Origin: Lateolabrax maculatus
Taxonomy: Eukaryota; Chordata; Actinopteri; Acropomatiformes; Lateolabracidae
Direction: 5' to 3'
DNA length: 64,000 nt
NCBI GenBank assembly: GCA_031216445.1
Contig: CM062206.1
Location: forward strand, 10,890,001 to 10,954,000
Numbering within the stretch: position 1 is the first letter of the stretch; each line of letters starts with the position of its first letter. Shown here piece after piece: positions 36,599 through 50,400 of the stretch. The position numbers and the translations under genes were made by a program. Below the pieces are notes generated by a model that saw only the letters and a program-made list of their open reading frames with translations, was not told where the DNA came from and ran no database searches.

Positions 36599-38663
36599 TT
36601 TATTTTATAAGTTGGCTCCCATTAAAACAACAATACAGAAATAATAGATCAGGGTGTATGAAAATGAGCAGCCTTAGTTTTTAGCCAAACGTATCGTGTT
36701 AAAACAAGTATTTCATTATTTCAATTATCAAAACAAAACAATTATTGCAATAAATATTTTCATTTGATTATTTTTTTTTACAGAACTGAAGCTCTACAAA
36801 AGAAGCCAGTTTAGAACAGTGTCTAACAATAAATACCTGCATATTTTTCAGTTGCCATGCATTTTTCTTCTTAAAGAAACATTCAGCAACAAGCTTAGGC
36901 TACTTGGCTCATTAGGGATACATGATATTTCAAGCAGGTTTTTCTGTTTTGTTTTCCAACCTGGAAAAACTGTGCAAAATGTGCAGCATTTTGGATTAAA
37001 ACTACGAAGAAACCATTTGATTTTGTCATATAAGCTAAGAAGAAATAAAATTGGGTTTTGATGTGCAGTCAAGCATAGCTCCTGTAAATATATGGAGATG
37101 TAATTTCTTTCCGGGCTGCACAGATACCTCACAATGTGAAGGAACAACATGACAGCAAAATAAATAAATTAAAACATAGGAAATGTGTAGTGCGCAGCAG
37201 CCCCTGCTGCTTTCTAGACTAATTTCCATATCAAACACAGCCTATCAAAGGCAGCCCTCCGACTGGGGCCTTGATTTGATGTGGTAAATTCATATAAGTC
37301 TGCAATCAATATTTAATTAAGCGTTCTACACAGAGGGTATATTTCATGTCGGCTGTATGATCCCTTTTAATGGGGAACGCAAGATTAACTGAGCTGTAAT
37401 GGTAAGAAGGAAACAATCTGCCTCCGTGATGGAGGGGTACACAGAGCTTAATCTCTCTCTGTCGCTCTGTTTCTCTTACTCTGCGTCGCTCTCCCTTCTC
37501 TACACTGTGACTGACAATGGGCTCCTAAAAGATCCTGAGGAGGATGACAGTGTTTGGTGGTCTGTGGCACGCGCCTGCCATTTGTGTACGGCACACTCTG
37601 AGGAATACACTGCCATCAATCTTCATCATGTTCGCCTGTGTCTTACATTACCATCACTGACATGTCAACTGCTGGGGGGGGTGTCTCCACTGCCTCCCTG
37701 ACACATCATACATTCCAGAATAAACTGAGGAACTAACAGCATGAATAAGTGGGAATACACAGTCAGAGAGGTAAAGCGGCAAGACAAGCACACATTCAGC
37801 GGACAATAGGTGGATTTTTTTGTCTCAATTTTCCATCCACCTTATTAAAGTGCCTGTTAAATATTTTTGAGGTCAGGTTAAAGCAACAAAAGAGCATTTG
37901 ATTTTGCAAACGGTACATACAAGAGACTCCAAAAGAGCAGGAATAAAAAAGGCATTATGGCATGGCACATTTTGGCATTTTAACTCCTAGACTGTACAGA
38001 AGAATGGTGCCTTAAGGACAGCAATGTAAGAAAAATACAATGAAGTAGTTCAATGGAAAAATTTCAGCAAACTACACAAAGATGAAACACTGAGGTACAA
38101 TAAATGTTAAAAATGATACCGTATATGTACAAAGGTCTCTGCTTTAAGAAATGTTTCAGGCAAATCCTGGGTTACCATCCATCCAGAACACACTGAGACA
38201 AACAAGAACACACACTCAGATACTATGATCTCAAGTACTAGCTGGAATGATGGAGGGAGTCCACGGATTGTGAATGACCCACTGCTGCAGCAGCAAACTC
38301 ACATCCTGATTATATGTGTGTTGCACATGGAGCTTCAGAAGGACAAGATACTCATCACCAATCAGGATCCAGGGTTAGGCTATTGATTGTCTCAAGAGGG
38401 CTAAACAGTTCCAGATTCTTTGTGCTGGTGCCACAACACTCCTTCATTATCAGAAAACACTGGCCCAGGAGGTCGGCAATCATAACCTGGAAGAAAATCA
38501 GGCCTGCAGATTTCCGCATTTTTTCTCTTCAATGATTGAACTGTGCTGAAGAAAGCAGGCGGCACCGGGGAGCGAGGAGTTGGACAGCTATGGCTCAATC
38601 TGTTCCTTCCGTCTCTTCATCATCCACAGGTAAATATTAGCTTCACATTCTGTGATTTCTTCT
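36599..38663 (-). other. mcf2: mcf2 3' UTR (inferred)
   Basis: The proposed mcf2 stop is at 38,666-38,664. Downstream on the minus strand there is no coding sequence. A polyadenylation signal AATAAA (plus-strand TTTATT) sits at 36,604-36,599, which would give a 3' UTR of about 2.1 kb. Several AT-rich and ATTTA-like stretches lie within. The 100-aa plus-strand frame at 37,399-37,701 has no recognisable identity or splice context. An earlier end is possible. Confidence 0.5.
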
Positions 38664-41263
38664 CTACGGGGAGCTGAGCTTTCTCACCTTCAGGTTCCCT
38701 GGGTCTACAAGAAAATATACAGACTTTTAAAAAGAAAATCAAAGTAAAAGAAATACTACTGCTCAACATTGTATTGTCATCTTGGGAGCCCGTGTGTTTT
38801 ACCCCCTAGTCTGGAAGAAGGTCCTCGACTGCTGTCTCCTATAATCAGCTGCAGGCTGGCAGCCGCTATGAAGCCCTCCTGTCGCCGACTCATATTCTTC
38901 ACTAGCCTGAAGAATAATCAGGAAAAGGTGTTGATGAGATAAGGAAAAAGGGGGAGAAATTAGATAAATAAACTTTACCAGGTTTAGCTTTATGTTTTTT
39001 CTGGATTTAACTAAGCAGGGTTTCAGTGTCTTACTCAAGAAACACGCCTCATATAGTTAACTGTGCCAAACATTGTACCCATTCACATGTGGGATAGTTT
39101 GGCTCATCACTAAGTTTACCTCACGTCATGTGCGTTGACAAGCTGAAAACTCACCAGTGCCCCTTGTTGTCTTCACACTGAAGTTGGATGACGTCTCCAC
39201 ATTTGATGGTGATGCTGTCCGGTCCATTTTGAAGACAGTCAGCCAAAGCCCTGTATCTGCCTGGAGACTGACACAGAAAGAAAACTGTCAAGAACAAAGT
39301 AAGAAAAGGTTTATTTATATAGTTAAGACTTGCTATTGAGCTTTTCAAAGCAAAAGTTAGTGTTTCATAATAAAGGCAATCAAGCACAAAATATCAAACT
39401 TAAAAATGCAAATAACATCAAACAAAACATCAATATTGTATCTAATGTGACTGTCTTCTGTCTCACCAAAACCTCGTCTGTGTCAGACGGGTGGAAGGCG
39501 TCCCGACCTCCAGGCCACTCCTCCAGACCCTCGCAGATGTCTACCGAGTGATGAGCTCCGGGCCAACCTGACACACACACACACACTCCTGAGACTGCTA
39601 CTGGTATTGATGAAAGTTTTTATCCAAACACTACACCTTGTAGATACTTAGTTACTATATCAACATTATAAAGACCCCTTGTCACTTACTGGGAAATTAA
39701 CAAGAACGAAGAATCAAAAGCTAATCTCAGTAGTTGGACCTTTTTTCCCCAAATTCCTCGATGTACCTGGTTCTTCAGGTCAAAGTACACCTGAACTGCT
39801 AAGGGGGGAAAAGTCAAATCTACATCAGTTAGAGATTACGAAGAAAATGAGCAACAGCAGTACAATACTGTGCAAAGCAAGTATGATTTCCATCAATTCC
39901 CATATATTTTCTGTGATTTAGTTACTAAGTATCTACTTGATTTATGGCATAAATGTGTGTGGACAAGATGTACTCACTCCTGCGGTTGTGCTGGTGTTTA
40001 GGGGAGTGAGGCTGGGGGTCTGGACTGCTCCTCCCTGACTCCGTGTCCTCTGAGCTCACTGACGCCCTCTGCTGCTGACTGGGGGAACAACAACAAAAAA
40101 AAAACAAGACCAGTCAGCAGACACACACACACACAGGATAGATGTCGTCCTCAGCCACACAATCTAGGGTCAGATCTCACTTCCCGATTCCTGATCCATA
40201 CCTCTAACAGTATAGCTGGCCCCAGATCAGTGTCAAGGAACAACTCTTTCCCGTTGTTTCTCACACAGCCATGACTGATTCAGGCACTAGCCAGACAGCA
40301 AGACAGAACACAGAGCAGCCATGTGCAAGCTTCTCTGTAAAAGTTGGAAGTTTACCTCACAAACAACTGATGTTCATACAGGGTTTGCATGTGTCAACAC
40401 AAGGGAAGATGTGGTCTCGATTTATCAAGATCCAAATTTAAAGATTCGGTCGCTCTGTTATTAGTAACAATGTTTCTGGAAAGCAAATTCTATAGCATCT
40501 TGATTAGATCTCACAAAACGAGCCCAATCTTAAAAAAGAGCTGTCATGAGGAAATTAAGAAATTCATGGGATGAAAACTCTTTCTTTCTTTTTGCTTGCC
40601 CTTTGCATTACATGCAAAATAGCAAATCTGAGATGCAGAAATAAGAGCAACTGTTTATGTCATGTTAGAAATGCCATGGAGAAGCTGCCAGGACACAGGC
40701 CTCTCAACGCAGCAAGGGAATGTGGGGTCAGTTATGAACCAGAATGGAGGCTATAAAAGGGGGGGGTGCAGGTGTCGATCAGTATGCAAACACAGCAGCC
40801 CTGGGTTTTTGGTCCCCAAGCTGGGCCGGGTGGTTCATGCCAGGGCGAGGTGAGCCAGGCTGAGTTTACCACTGAGCGTTAGGGCGGGTCAGTGGCGCTG
40901 GGGGTGGTGACGGGGGCGCGGCCGGGGCCGTTGCCGGGGGCTTCGGGGACGGGGGCTCCGGGTACGCAGGCACAGAAACACGTCGGCTGACAGCGAGACA
41001 AAGTCCAGCCCCGGCAGACAGCCCCTCGGAACCCCTCTGGACGGCCGCATGCCCCTGCAGGTGGGGGGGGGGGGGGATGGGAGGATTGGGGATAGGCAAC
41101 CAGACAGCAGTGGACAGCGTGGGGCCTGTGCCCGTTCTCACACGCCGCTACACACAACACACAAAGCCTCTACCAGGGCAACGTGAAATGATATCGTCAC
41201 ATTCACTCAAGCTGTGATCAGATATGGAAACTCAGCAAGTGCAGATAGGTGTGCTGTGACTGC

Positions 41264-41296
<33 letters not shown>

Positions 41297-41468
41297 CCGC
41301 ATATTGTGCCTGTGTGTTTGTATGTTTGTGCAACTACAGCCTACAGTCATGCGCTTAACACACTGCTGTAAATACTGTATCTGTGAACAAACACAGGCAC
41401 TGACCTCTCAGAGAGTGGTGGAGAAATCTGCATGTGTCCAACCATTTGGCCATGGTGATAAGCTTCAT
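38664..41468 (-). CDS. mcf2: mcf2 exons 25-30: C-terminal linker and SH3 domain
   Basis: Exons: 41,405-41,468; 39,978-40,078; 39,467-39,567; 39,155-39,267; 38,803-38,906; 38,664-38,704. Exon 25 (DEAYHHGQMVGHMQISPPLS) has a strong pyrimidine tract and links exon 24 (phase 1) to exon 26 (phase 2). Exons 26-27 encode a Ser/Pro/Gln-rich linker (QQQRASVSSEDTESGRSSPD). Exons 28-29 encode an SH3 domain: GRYRALADCLQNGPDSITIK, CGDVIQLQCEDNKGHW, then LVKNMSRRQEGFIAAASLQL; this matches the MCF2L SH3. The final exon gives DPGNLKVRKLSSP and a TAG stop. The last exon is the least certain: an alternative splice at AAG|GTGAGA inside it could change the final residues. The large intron 40,079-41,404 contains a GC-rich open stretch listed separately. 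Confidence 0.8.
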
Positions 41469-44400
41469 CTGAGAGAAGAGAAATGATTTCATTTTCGGTG
41501 CAGGTTTTCAGTTGATTTTTAAATTGAATATGGAGGATCACCCCCTCAATCCAAACTTCACATTACTTCCTTCCCTTCTACCATAGCAGCCCTAAATAAA
41601 ATACCTTACTGAATACTATATATAGATGTGTGTATTTATATGTCAGTGTGTGCGTGCAAGTGTATGTGGGGATACAGGAATGGGCGTGAATCAGTAAGTG
41701 TATTTCGACCATATTGGTTTTGTCTGTTTTTCTTGTAAGACATGAACATGTGCAGATTGTAAAAACTAATTTTGTTCGTTCTACTTTTAGGAACAGTGTA
41801 TGGTGAAGAGGATCAAGGATCAAACCTCCACTTACAAGGTCCAGAGCTGTCAACCACATCTCATGTTTTCTGGGGCCGTTAGAAGCAGTTCAAAGCTCTG
41901 AAGCTAGTGAGTAGATCTTCATACTTAGTTTCTCTGTCCCGTATTATCTTATTTTATTGTATTATTATGGTATCTAATTGTTCTCAGACCTCTAAGCATC
42001 TTCTGCTGGTTAGTCAGGATCCTGCGAAGCTCATTGAGCCAGGCCATCTTCACCTCCACGGTAGGAGCCTGAGAGACAACAGGAACATTACAACATTTTG
42101 TAAATATCTCTAGCTACAATGTTGCCATTTCTTCTGTTAGGTCTAGTTTATACAGTTAATCATTTGTCTTTTAAATGTCAGTGAACTGCTAAAAATATTG
42201 ATCACAATTTCACAGAGCCCATGGTGACATTTTAACATCCCACAACCCCAAAGATATTAAGACTAAGAAGAACAGCAAATGTTCACAAGTGATAATATGA
42301 AACCAGTATATTTTTACAATTTGTGCTTAAGAAGAATCATTAAAAGAATAATTGACTATCAAAACTGTTGCCAATTAATTTTCTGTCAGTCCACTAATTG
42401 TTGCAGCTCTAGACAAAGGGGTTAAAAATGCTAGCATTCAACTTCTTTAGACTCCTTACCTGAACCACATACACTTCCTCCCTGCCACTGTACCAGATCT
42501 CAAACTTCTTCACATCTCCCTTGACATTCTCTGTGATCCCCACAGCAGTCATCTGCCGAGAGACATACACTGTTTACACCGACACGCGCGCGCGCAGCAT
42601 TAGGATGAGCAGCACTTCAGACATCAGACTTACATCATGTAACACATCTGTCCTGTCAGTACACAAACATTCACACTCACACACGCACCTCCGCTGTGTG
42701 ACTGCTTCCTCCCCACATCCTCAATAATAAATCAAGAGCAGCAGCAGCTGGTGAGACACCAGCTTTGACACCCTCTGAGCATCAACACTTACAAGCAATA
42801 CAACAAAAGTATTACAGGAATGCGCCAGGTTCGGTGGCCAGCTGGGCAACTTACACTTGTCAACAGATAACAACACAGACACCAGTATCAACAATGTGTC
42901 TCCAGTAGATCGTTCACTTAGTAATAAAAACCTAAGTATGAATCACAAAAGTGATAGTGATAATAAGTGATGACATATCAGATTATATATTGAATAAATA
43001 TTAGCATGAACAGTGATTTCAGGCACAGCAATAGCTTCCCCATCACCAACCATGTTCTTATGTCACCAAAACAAGTCTGACTTTTTGTAGGAGAGACTTT
43101 TACCCCCAAATATAGATAATAATGCTCATGATATTTTATATTAATTTTACCGACCTCCTACACAAAACTGGCAGTCACAGCTAGATCTGAAATGACTTCG
43201 AATTTGCTTTGGAGCTGCAACAAGATGTCATGTTCTCACTAGTCACTCAACATATTGTACAGTACTGGAATAAGTGATTCACCAAGAACATATGTTCATT
43301 TTGGTATTCATGGTCAAAACACATTTAACATATTTATAACATATTTTAACTAATGGGCCAATGTTCCAAAAATATCTGGCGTGTTCCTCCAAGACGCACA
43401 CAGACGAAGACACAGACCAACCTTCAGACAGTGCTTGAAACTGTACGAGGGGGTCTTGTCGCAGCCGTCTCCATGCTCCTCCCTCCTCTTGCAGAAGAGC
43501 AGAGCTCTCTCGTACAAGAAGAGGTGTCTCTGCATTGGCTTGAAGCGAGCCAGCTCCTTCATACGTGTGGGACCTTTCTTATGGCTGATCCACACACTGA
43601 ACGAACCCTGCATCAACACGCGGCCTAGTTCGCAAATTTCACCCTGCATATAATGGAAAGAATTCATGTGTAAACCTTTTTTTGTAAATGTGCTCTAACA
43701 AACATTTTACAGAGAACACATTTATCCCAAAGTAAGTGGGGTTTAAGAATTCATAATATTTAGTTCTTATTAGTTAAACACAGATCAGGACAGATTTGGG
43801 TCACCTCGTATCCTGTGATGGCTATCTGATGCATTGAGTCATTGACAGATTTGAGCAGGTCCAACATTGCCGTTAGTGCCCCCTGCAGTTCAGAAGTCCC
43901 CTCGCAATCTGTACTGTATTTCAGTAGTTCCTGAGCACGCAACAGGAAAAAGCACACATAAATACAGTATGTTAAACAGTGCACTCTAGTGGTAAAGTAA
44001 AGAGGGAAGTCTGACATTAGTGAAGACATTAGCTCAGTCAAATTCTGTGATCGGAGTTAAAGTATGCTAGAAAACTGGCAAATTTGGGGGAGCTGTTTTT
44101 TTGAGTATTTAGTTAAATATTAGGAATACATAAAGGTTATTTTCTGATGATAAAAACTTTGAATGCTATGTTTTTGTTTAATATGTTTTTGATAACTGGG
44201 CCCATTTGCTGCTGTTGATTTCCATCCGACACGTTGCTGGCTTGCTGGTCTCTGTGTGCATTTAAGGCCATTCACATGGAAAATATAGCATAAAATAGTC
44301 TCACATACATAATGTAGATGATGGACTTTGCATGTTTGTGATATGACACTGCTCCATATCTAACCTTAAGTAGCAGCTGGTATTTGGTGAGGCGTTGGAC

Positions 44401-47400
44401 TGGTTTCAACAGGTAGGAATCCAGGCCCAGTTTGTGCTCCAGCTTTTTTTGACACTCCTTCACAAAGAAGACAAATAAAACCACAATGAATAAAACTGAC
44501 TTAGTGGTACTCAGTACAGTAGAAGTACATATTTTTGTATGAAACAAAAGTATTTACAGTACTTCAAATGTTGTAAACCTCTCTTGCATGACGCCAAAAC
44601 AGTAAATTAATCAGACTAAATTGCTGATCAAAACTGACCTGAAAGAAGGTACAGTCCGAGAATTGTCTCCACAGTGCCTCAGAGCGTGGTTTATTCTGAC
44701 AGTAGCATTCATACATTTGGAAACTCTCTTTCTGGGGAGACAGGAAAGATAAATCTGTTCGAAAAATATGGAAGCAAGTTACGTACAAATGATCAAAATA
44801 TAAAGGAGCTACACATTCACATTTATCATCTCACCCGCTCCAGAAAACAAGCTCCGACACTTTCAGGAGCCTCTAGGCATCCTTCCAGGTCCTGAAGGAA
44901 AACCCTGGATTCCCATAAAAGGACAAAAGGCCAGAAATTAAAGCTCAAAAGCCAAACACAGTGACTGAAACACCATCTTAACCCATACCCTCTCACACAC
45001 CAGCCTTAATACAATAACTGGGGCATCAACCAGCCCCCACCTCATGTGACTAATCCTTACCAGTGTTTTGAATGTATATAAAGTACAATGTGTGGTCCCT
45101 GCGGCCCACGCTTAACTACCTGGAGACTGGATTATTTCTCCTTTTCAGTGAAAGCACACACACTCCTATGCAATCATAAGACATTCATTTTTTTTTTGGC
45201 TTTGACAGCTAAATGCAGGGCAGGTCAGATAGTTTGGGTTTTATTCCATTTTCTTTTTCTTTCTTTGATTTAGAGGCAGGTATACTTTGTTAAAACTTTA
45301 AGCAATACCCTCTGGCCCTTTTTTCCTTTACAGTTAGATTTACAATTAAAAAAAGGTACCTATGCCCAATCCAGCTTGTCTTTGTATCTTAAACAGGCTT
45401 TTGCGTGATGTGAGTCATTAATCACTTGCCTGCTATGAAAATTGTAGATCTCAGGCATGTTTCCAAAGAGGATGTCTCTCTTGCTGCGCAGGATCGGGGG
45501 CAGGAGCCCTGACAGAGCTGGGTTGTCCATCTCAGCTCTGTAACCCTTCAAACCATTCAATCATGGCAACACAATGTAAATAAATGGTTTATGCAAATGC
45601 ACTATTACCAGGAGTAATTGAACCAACAACAAATATGCAGTAAACACAGAAGAATTAACCGTAATATTTTTTTCACTTTTGTATGACATAAAAAAGAGAA
45701 AAGTGTGTTTTCTCACCAGCAGAACTGACAGCAGCTCTTCCACATACATTCTTTCTGTCTCTATGAGTTCCCTCATCACGTGACTGTGACACAAACACAC
45801 AGAGAGAGAGAGAGCCAGAGGGCATAATTAGCACTGAACAAAGAGAATCACAAAGTAAACTGCGTCAAGAACAATACTGAGGACGGACAGATAGGTGGAC
45901 AGATGCCTCTTCCTCACCGCTTCAACAGATCTGGGCTGTCCTCTCCCTCCAGACTGTACGACACACAGCTTCGGCTCTCCTGATAATCGTGCATCACCTC
46001 TATCTAAACACACCACAGATGGACAACACTGACTCTTCAATTTGGATTTAGAAAAAAATGTATGATACCAGTACCAATTACAAATAAGCAGACCAAACAG
46101 GAAAAGCTAGATAAGAAAAATTATAAGATAATGAACATTTTCACATTTTTGTGGTTCAATGCAGCTGTTATAGTGGAAACAAATAAATAAATTAAAAAAA
46201 ACCTTTTTGTTTTTACTTACTTTTCTAGTGTTGGGGCTCTTTCGGGATGTTCTCTTCCCAGGCAGAGAGAGGTCGAACGTGAACTTCAAACCATCACCTG
46301 TAAAAGCCAGATCATCAGTCACAGCAGCAGCTCATACATCATATCACAAGTGTAATTCAGATACTTAATATATTTCCAGATGGTCTGATGAGGCATGCTG
46401 AGGAGATCATTAAAGCACCCTGAAGCACACTAAATGAAAAAACAATGATTTTTTTCATTTTGAACATGAGTTGCTTGCCCTGCCTATGACCTTTTTTTTT
46501 TATTCCTCAGTAACTTATAAGAGAATCTGCCATAATCAACATTTGATGTTATCAATGATAATAGGTTGCCTCCTCTAAAGATGCGGCCTGGAACCAGTAT
46601 GTAGAGATCTAAAGCAGTGTTTGGCACGGCTGTCAGTGTACTTTTGATCCTAGCAGCTGAACCCTTACATGATAATTCAAGCACAACTGAGTCGTGTGCC
46701 AATTTACATTCATCAGTGGTACGCATGCATGCATACGTGCATGTATGCATGTACTGGATCAAATCAATCAAAGCTAACCACTTTTCCCTTCATCACTTCT
46801 CTTAAATGACTTGTGTACCAAGCAGTATCGAGGGGGCCTCAGAGGGGTTCATAAGCACTTTCATTCTCTTGTTATTACACTCATTAATATGGCTTCATAT
46901 CATGGAGAACAAAACCTTAAAGACATGAAGGGACACAGAGACGTATTCAGTGGCACACATAGATACATTTCAAATAACAAAACACACCAGATGAAATACA
47001 CATACAGTATTAATTGGGAAACTGTACATGGTTAGCTTTGTGAAACCTCCCTTGAGACCCAGAGGGAGATGAAAGGGTCTTTAATGTACATGAACCACAT
47101 ATGGTTCTATAGCTGCTATCCTGACTAATAGAGCAGTCAGGTGTTTCCCAGTGGACTGATTATGTCTACTCCCCTTGTTAGAGCTTGTTTGTAAAGGTGG
47201 CCTGCTAACCCCAAAGCCCATTCAGGAACACCTTAGGGCTACTCAGTGGGACCCTGTGATATGTTAATGTAACCTTGGTGCCTAAAGGAAAGATGTAAGG
47301 GGGGGATTGGTGCCAGGAGACGGGACCCCATACTGGGCCTAGGAAACACGGGTGGGTAAGGAATTAGTTGATTTGTAGAAAGCCTATTGTATATGCTGCA

Positions 47401-50400
47401 ACTAGAGCAGCTAACTGAACACAAATTCTGTTTAATCAACAGTAACAAAGATCATTCTTTGTACAAGTGTGTATGAATGAGCTGACAAAATGCTTATTTC
47501 AACAATGATTCTTTCTTTTGAAATATGATTGTGTGTGTGTGTGTGTGTGTATTGTACCATGCTTGGGGGAGAAGAGCGGGGACTTGGAGCGTGATGGGTT
47601 TTCAGGCCTCGGGGCCACCAGTTGGACTGGTCGCACATGTTTGTCAGCCAGCTTCCGAAGACAAGCCTGTCGGTTCTGGATCATCTGCTGCACTGCGGCA
47701 TGCTTCTCAAACGTTTCCCCTATCTGGGCCTAACAGAGAGAGAGAGGGACACAGAGGAAGGATATTCAATTGTGATGTGAAATCCAGAAATAATGCTGTT
47801 ATTGAGAGAGAAATAAACAGAAATGATGGTAACAAGGTCATACGGTATACTTGACACCTGTAGTTTTTCTAAACAGGCTAATCCCTTCAAAGTAATACGT
47901 TAGTTCAAGGTCAAAAAAATTGGAGCTTCACAAGTTTTACTGCTCTTGTGGGTGGTCTGAAAATGCTGGTAATGTTGGATGCATTGAATTCTTTTCACAT
48001 AAAAAAAATCATTGTGGTCTCTGACCTGCAGCTGAGGTGTGATTACAGCCTCGTACTCGATGGCCAGGATGTCGGGTCCTGAGCTCAGCATAGACGGCGC
48101 CCCCTCCAGGAACCTCTCAATGTCCCTCAAAGCAGCCTGGGCCCCCTCCTTAGACTGGAACTTGTCTACCAGCTGATTGGCCAACAGATATGCTCCATCA
48201 TCACTCCAAGTTTGGGCCTGAAAGTGGAGAACACATGTGTATCACCATAAAGATGTGTTTGTGTGTGTGCGTGTGTGTGTGTGTGTGTGTGTGCGTGTGT
48301 GTGGATGCACATGTTTCAATACCTGTCCAAGACAAAGCAGCAGCTGGTGTTTTTGCAAAAGACGTGTGTGTTTGGTCTTGAGAGCAGCATTGAGTGTATC
48401 ACAGTAGTGGCGAAGCTCGTTGCATCGCTGCATAATGAGAGCCATGGCGTAGTGGTGACCGGCTGATAGCTGGTGTCCGTGGAGGATGATGATCTGAGCT
48501 CGAGCCATCACTTCCTGATAGAGCCAACAAATACACACAAGAAGGAGAAGGAGATTTTTTTGGGATGTATATGTATTTGTGGCAAACCCATCTGGTACAC
48601 AAAGATAGTATTATTCACAAGTTATTTGCAGTCTGATTGAGAAACACTGACCTCTGCATTTGATTCCAGATTGTCCAACCTTTTGAGAGCCTGTTCTGTT
48701 TGAGCCAGAGTGTCGACAGATATGGACAGCTCCCGCTCCTGAGCCGTCAGATGCTCCAGACACAACTCCATCTAAACAGAAAACACACCATCAGATATAC
48801 ACAGACTAAACACAACATCAAGACCAGTCTAAAGCTAACCTGGTGGCTCCAAGAGGCATTACAACCCGGATTAAAACTTGAGCCCAAGGAGGGCACAAGA
48901 CGAGTTCCCAAAATAAAAAGATCTTGTCCTCTGGGGAGTATGAAAAAACAGGCATGCATGCAGACACAAAAACATATTCATATGTACACATGACGAATAG
49001 AACCCTTACCTCCTGAAAGCTTTGCTCATATCTGATTAACTGCAGGTACTGATGGAGTTTCAGATGATGCTTCTCAAAGAAGCCATCAAAGGCTGACTCC
49101 ATGTCTCTGAGCTGGGCAAGAAGTCTAAAAAACAAAGGGACTGAGTAAAGTATTTAAGGTTTAGACTACGACTAAAATAAGATAAATGTAAGAATTGTCG
49201 TGAAGCCGGTTCTGTGTCTAATGAGGATGATGACAAGTACAAGAAAGAAAAAAGTCAGCTTGAAGATGCCTTGCCTCTGTACTGTTTCCCAGTCCAGCTT
49301 AACATCCCACTGGGAGTCCACCTCCTTCCTAGAGGTCTCCAGGCTTAAGAGAAGATGACGACCCTCCTTTGACACTGACCTGATTGCATCCTAATAGAAT
49401 AGAAAAAATAGAAAATTAATATAATTGTGGTAATATTAATAAATGCGTCTTATATGAAAACCGTTGAAACCTTACTTTGAGTTTCCTGTACTTTTCAGTG
49501 TGACACTCGAGAAGATACTCGATGGCTTTCCCCTCGTCAGGCAGATCTGTCTCCGCCAGGTCAGTGCCAAAGCCCTGAAGCATTTGTGCAATGTCTTTGA
49601 CTGTTACAGCAAAACTTTCAATAGCCTGTAGTGGACATAAAAAGACACAAGAAATAGCAGTGCTTAGATCATGTATGGGACTGTAGAAACTATTTGTGTA
49701 TTGAAAGGAGAACTATCTGCAGCTCAGTGTCCCTAAGATACAGAGCCTTAGGTAAAGGAGGGAGAAACAGGACAGCTATTCAAGTGCATGTTCACATCAC
49801 ACTGGACAGTTTTAAAAAAGGTTCCATTTGATATTTCATGTTCATATATGCAGAACTTCCAGCAGCAGCTTTATCAAACTGGTAAAACGTATTTGCTCAG
49901 TCATGGGGTGAACCCCAGCAACTAAAAGAAAATAATAAAAGGCAGATGATGAAGGATTATACAGCTCACAGTTTGGTCTCAAGTGTGTTTTAGAATTGAT
50001 TTGTAGCTTACTGTTCGTAAAACAATCCAGTCACTATGGCAATAGTCCAAAGTGCCTCCAAACTCTGAAGTCAGCTGGTTCTCATCGATGTAGCGCAGCA
50101 GGTCGGTGACAGAGCTCAGCATCACCACCTAAAGGTGCAGACAAAATCTGAGACCTCACAAAGAACAAGAGCAAATTTACAAGACTGTCACGTTTAACTT
50201 TTCCTCGGATTTTATGTATATCATTACCCAGTGTTTTTAAACTACATGATTCATTTTCTTCTAATAGGAAGAACAGTTTGGGCCTCTGGCCACACTGGAG
50301 GAGGTATAATTGGTCGTCTCTAGGCAGCAGAGTACAGGGTTATTAGAGCCACTGGCACATGCTGTTGTTCATAATTGTCACAGTTTCTGTAAATGGCATG

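Noticed and set aside
41829..41862. 34-nt exon-like piece on the minus strand of an mcf2 intron (CCCCAG | ... | GTAAGTGG)
   Set aside because: Entering it from exon 24 (phase 1) gives an early stop. Exon 25 at 41,405-41,468 fits phase on both sides without it.
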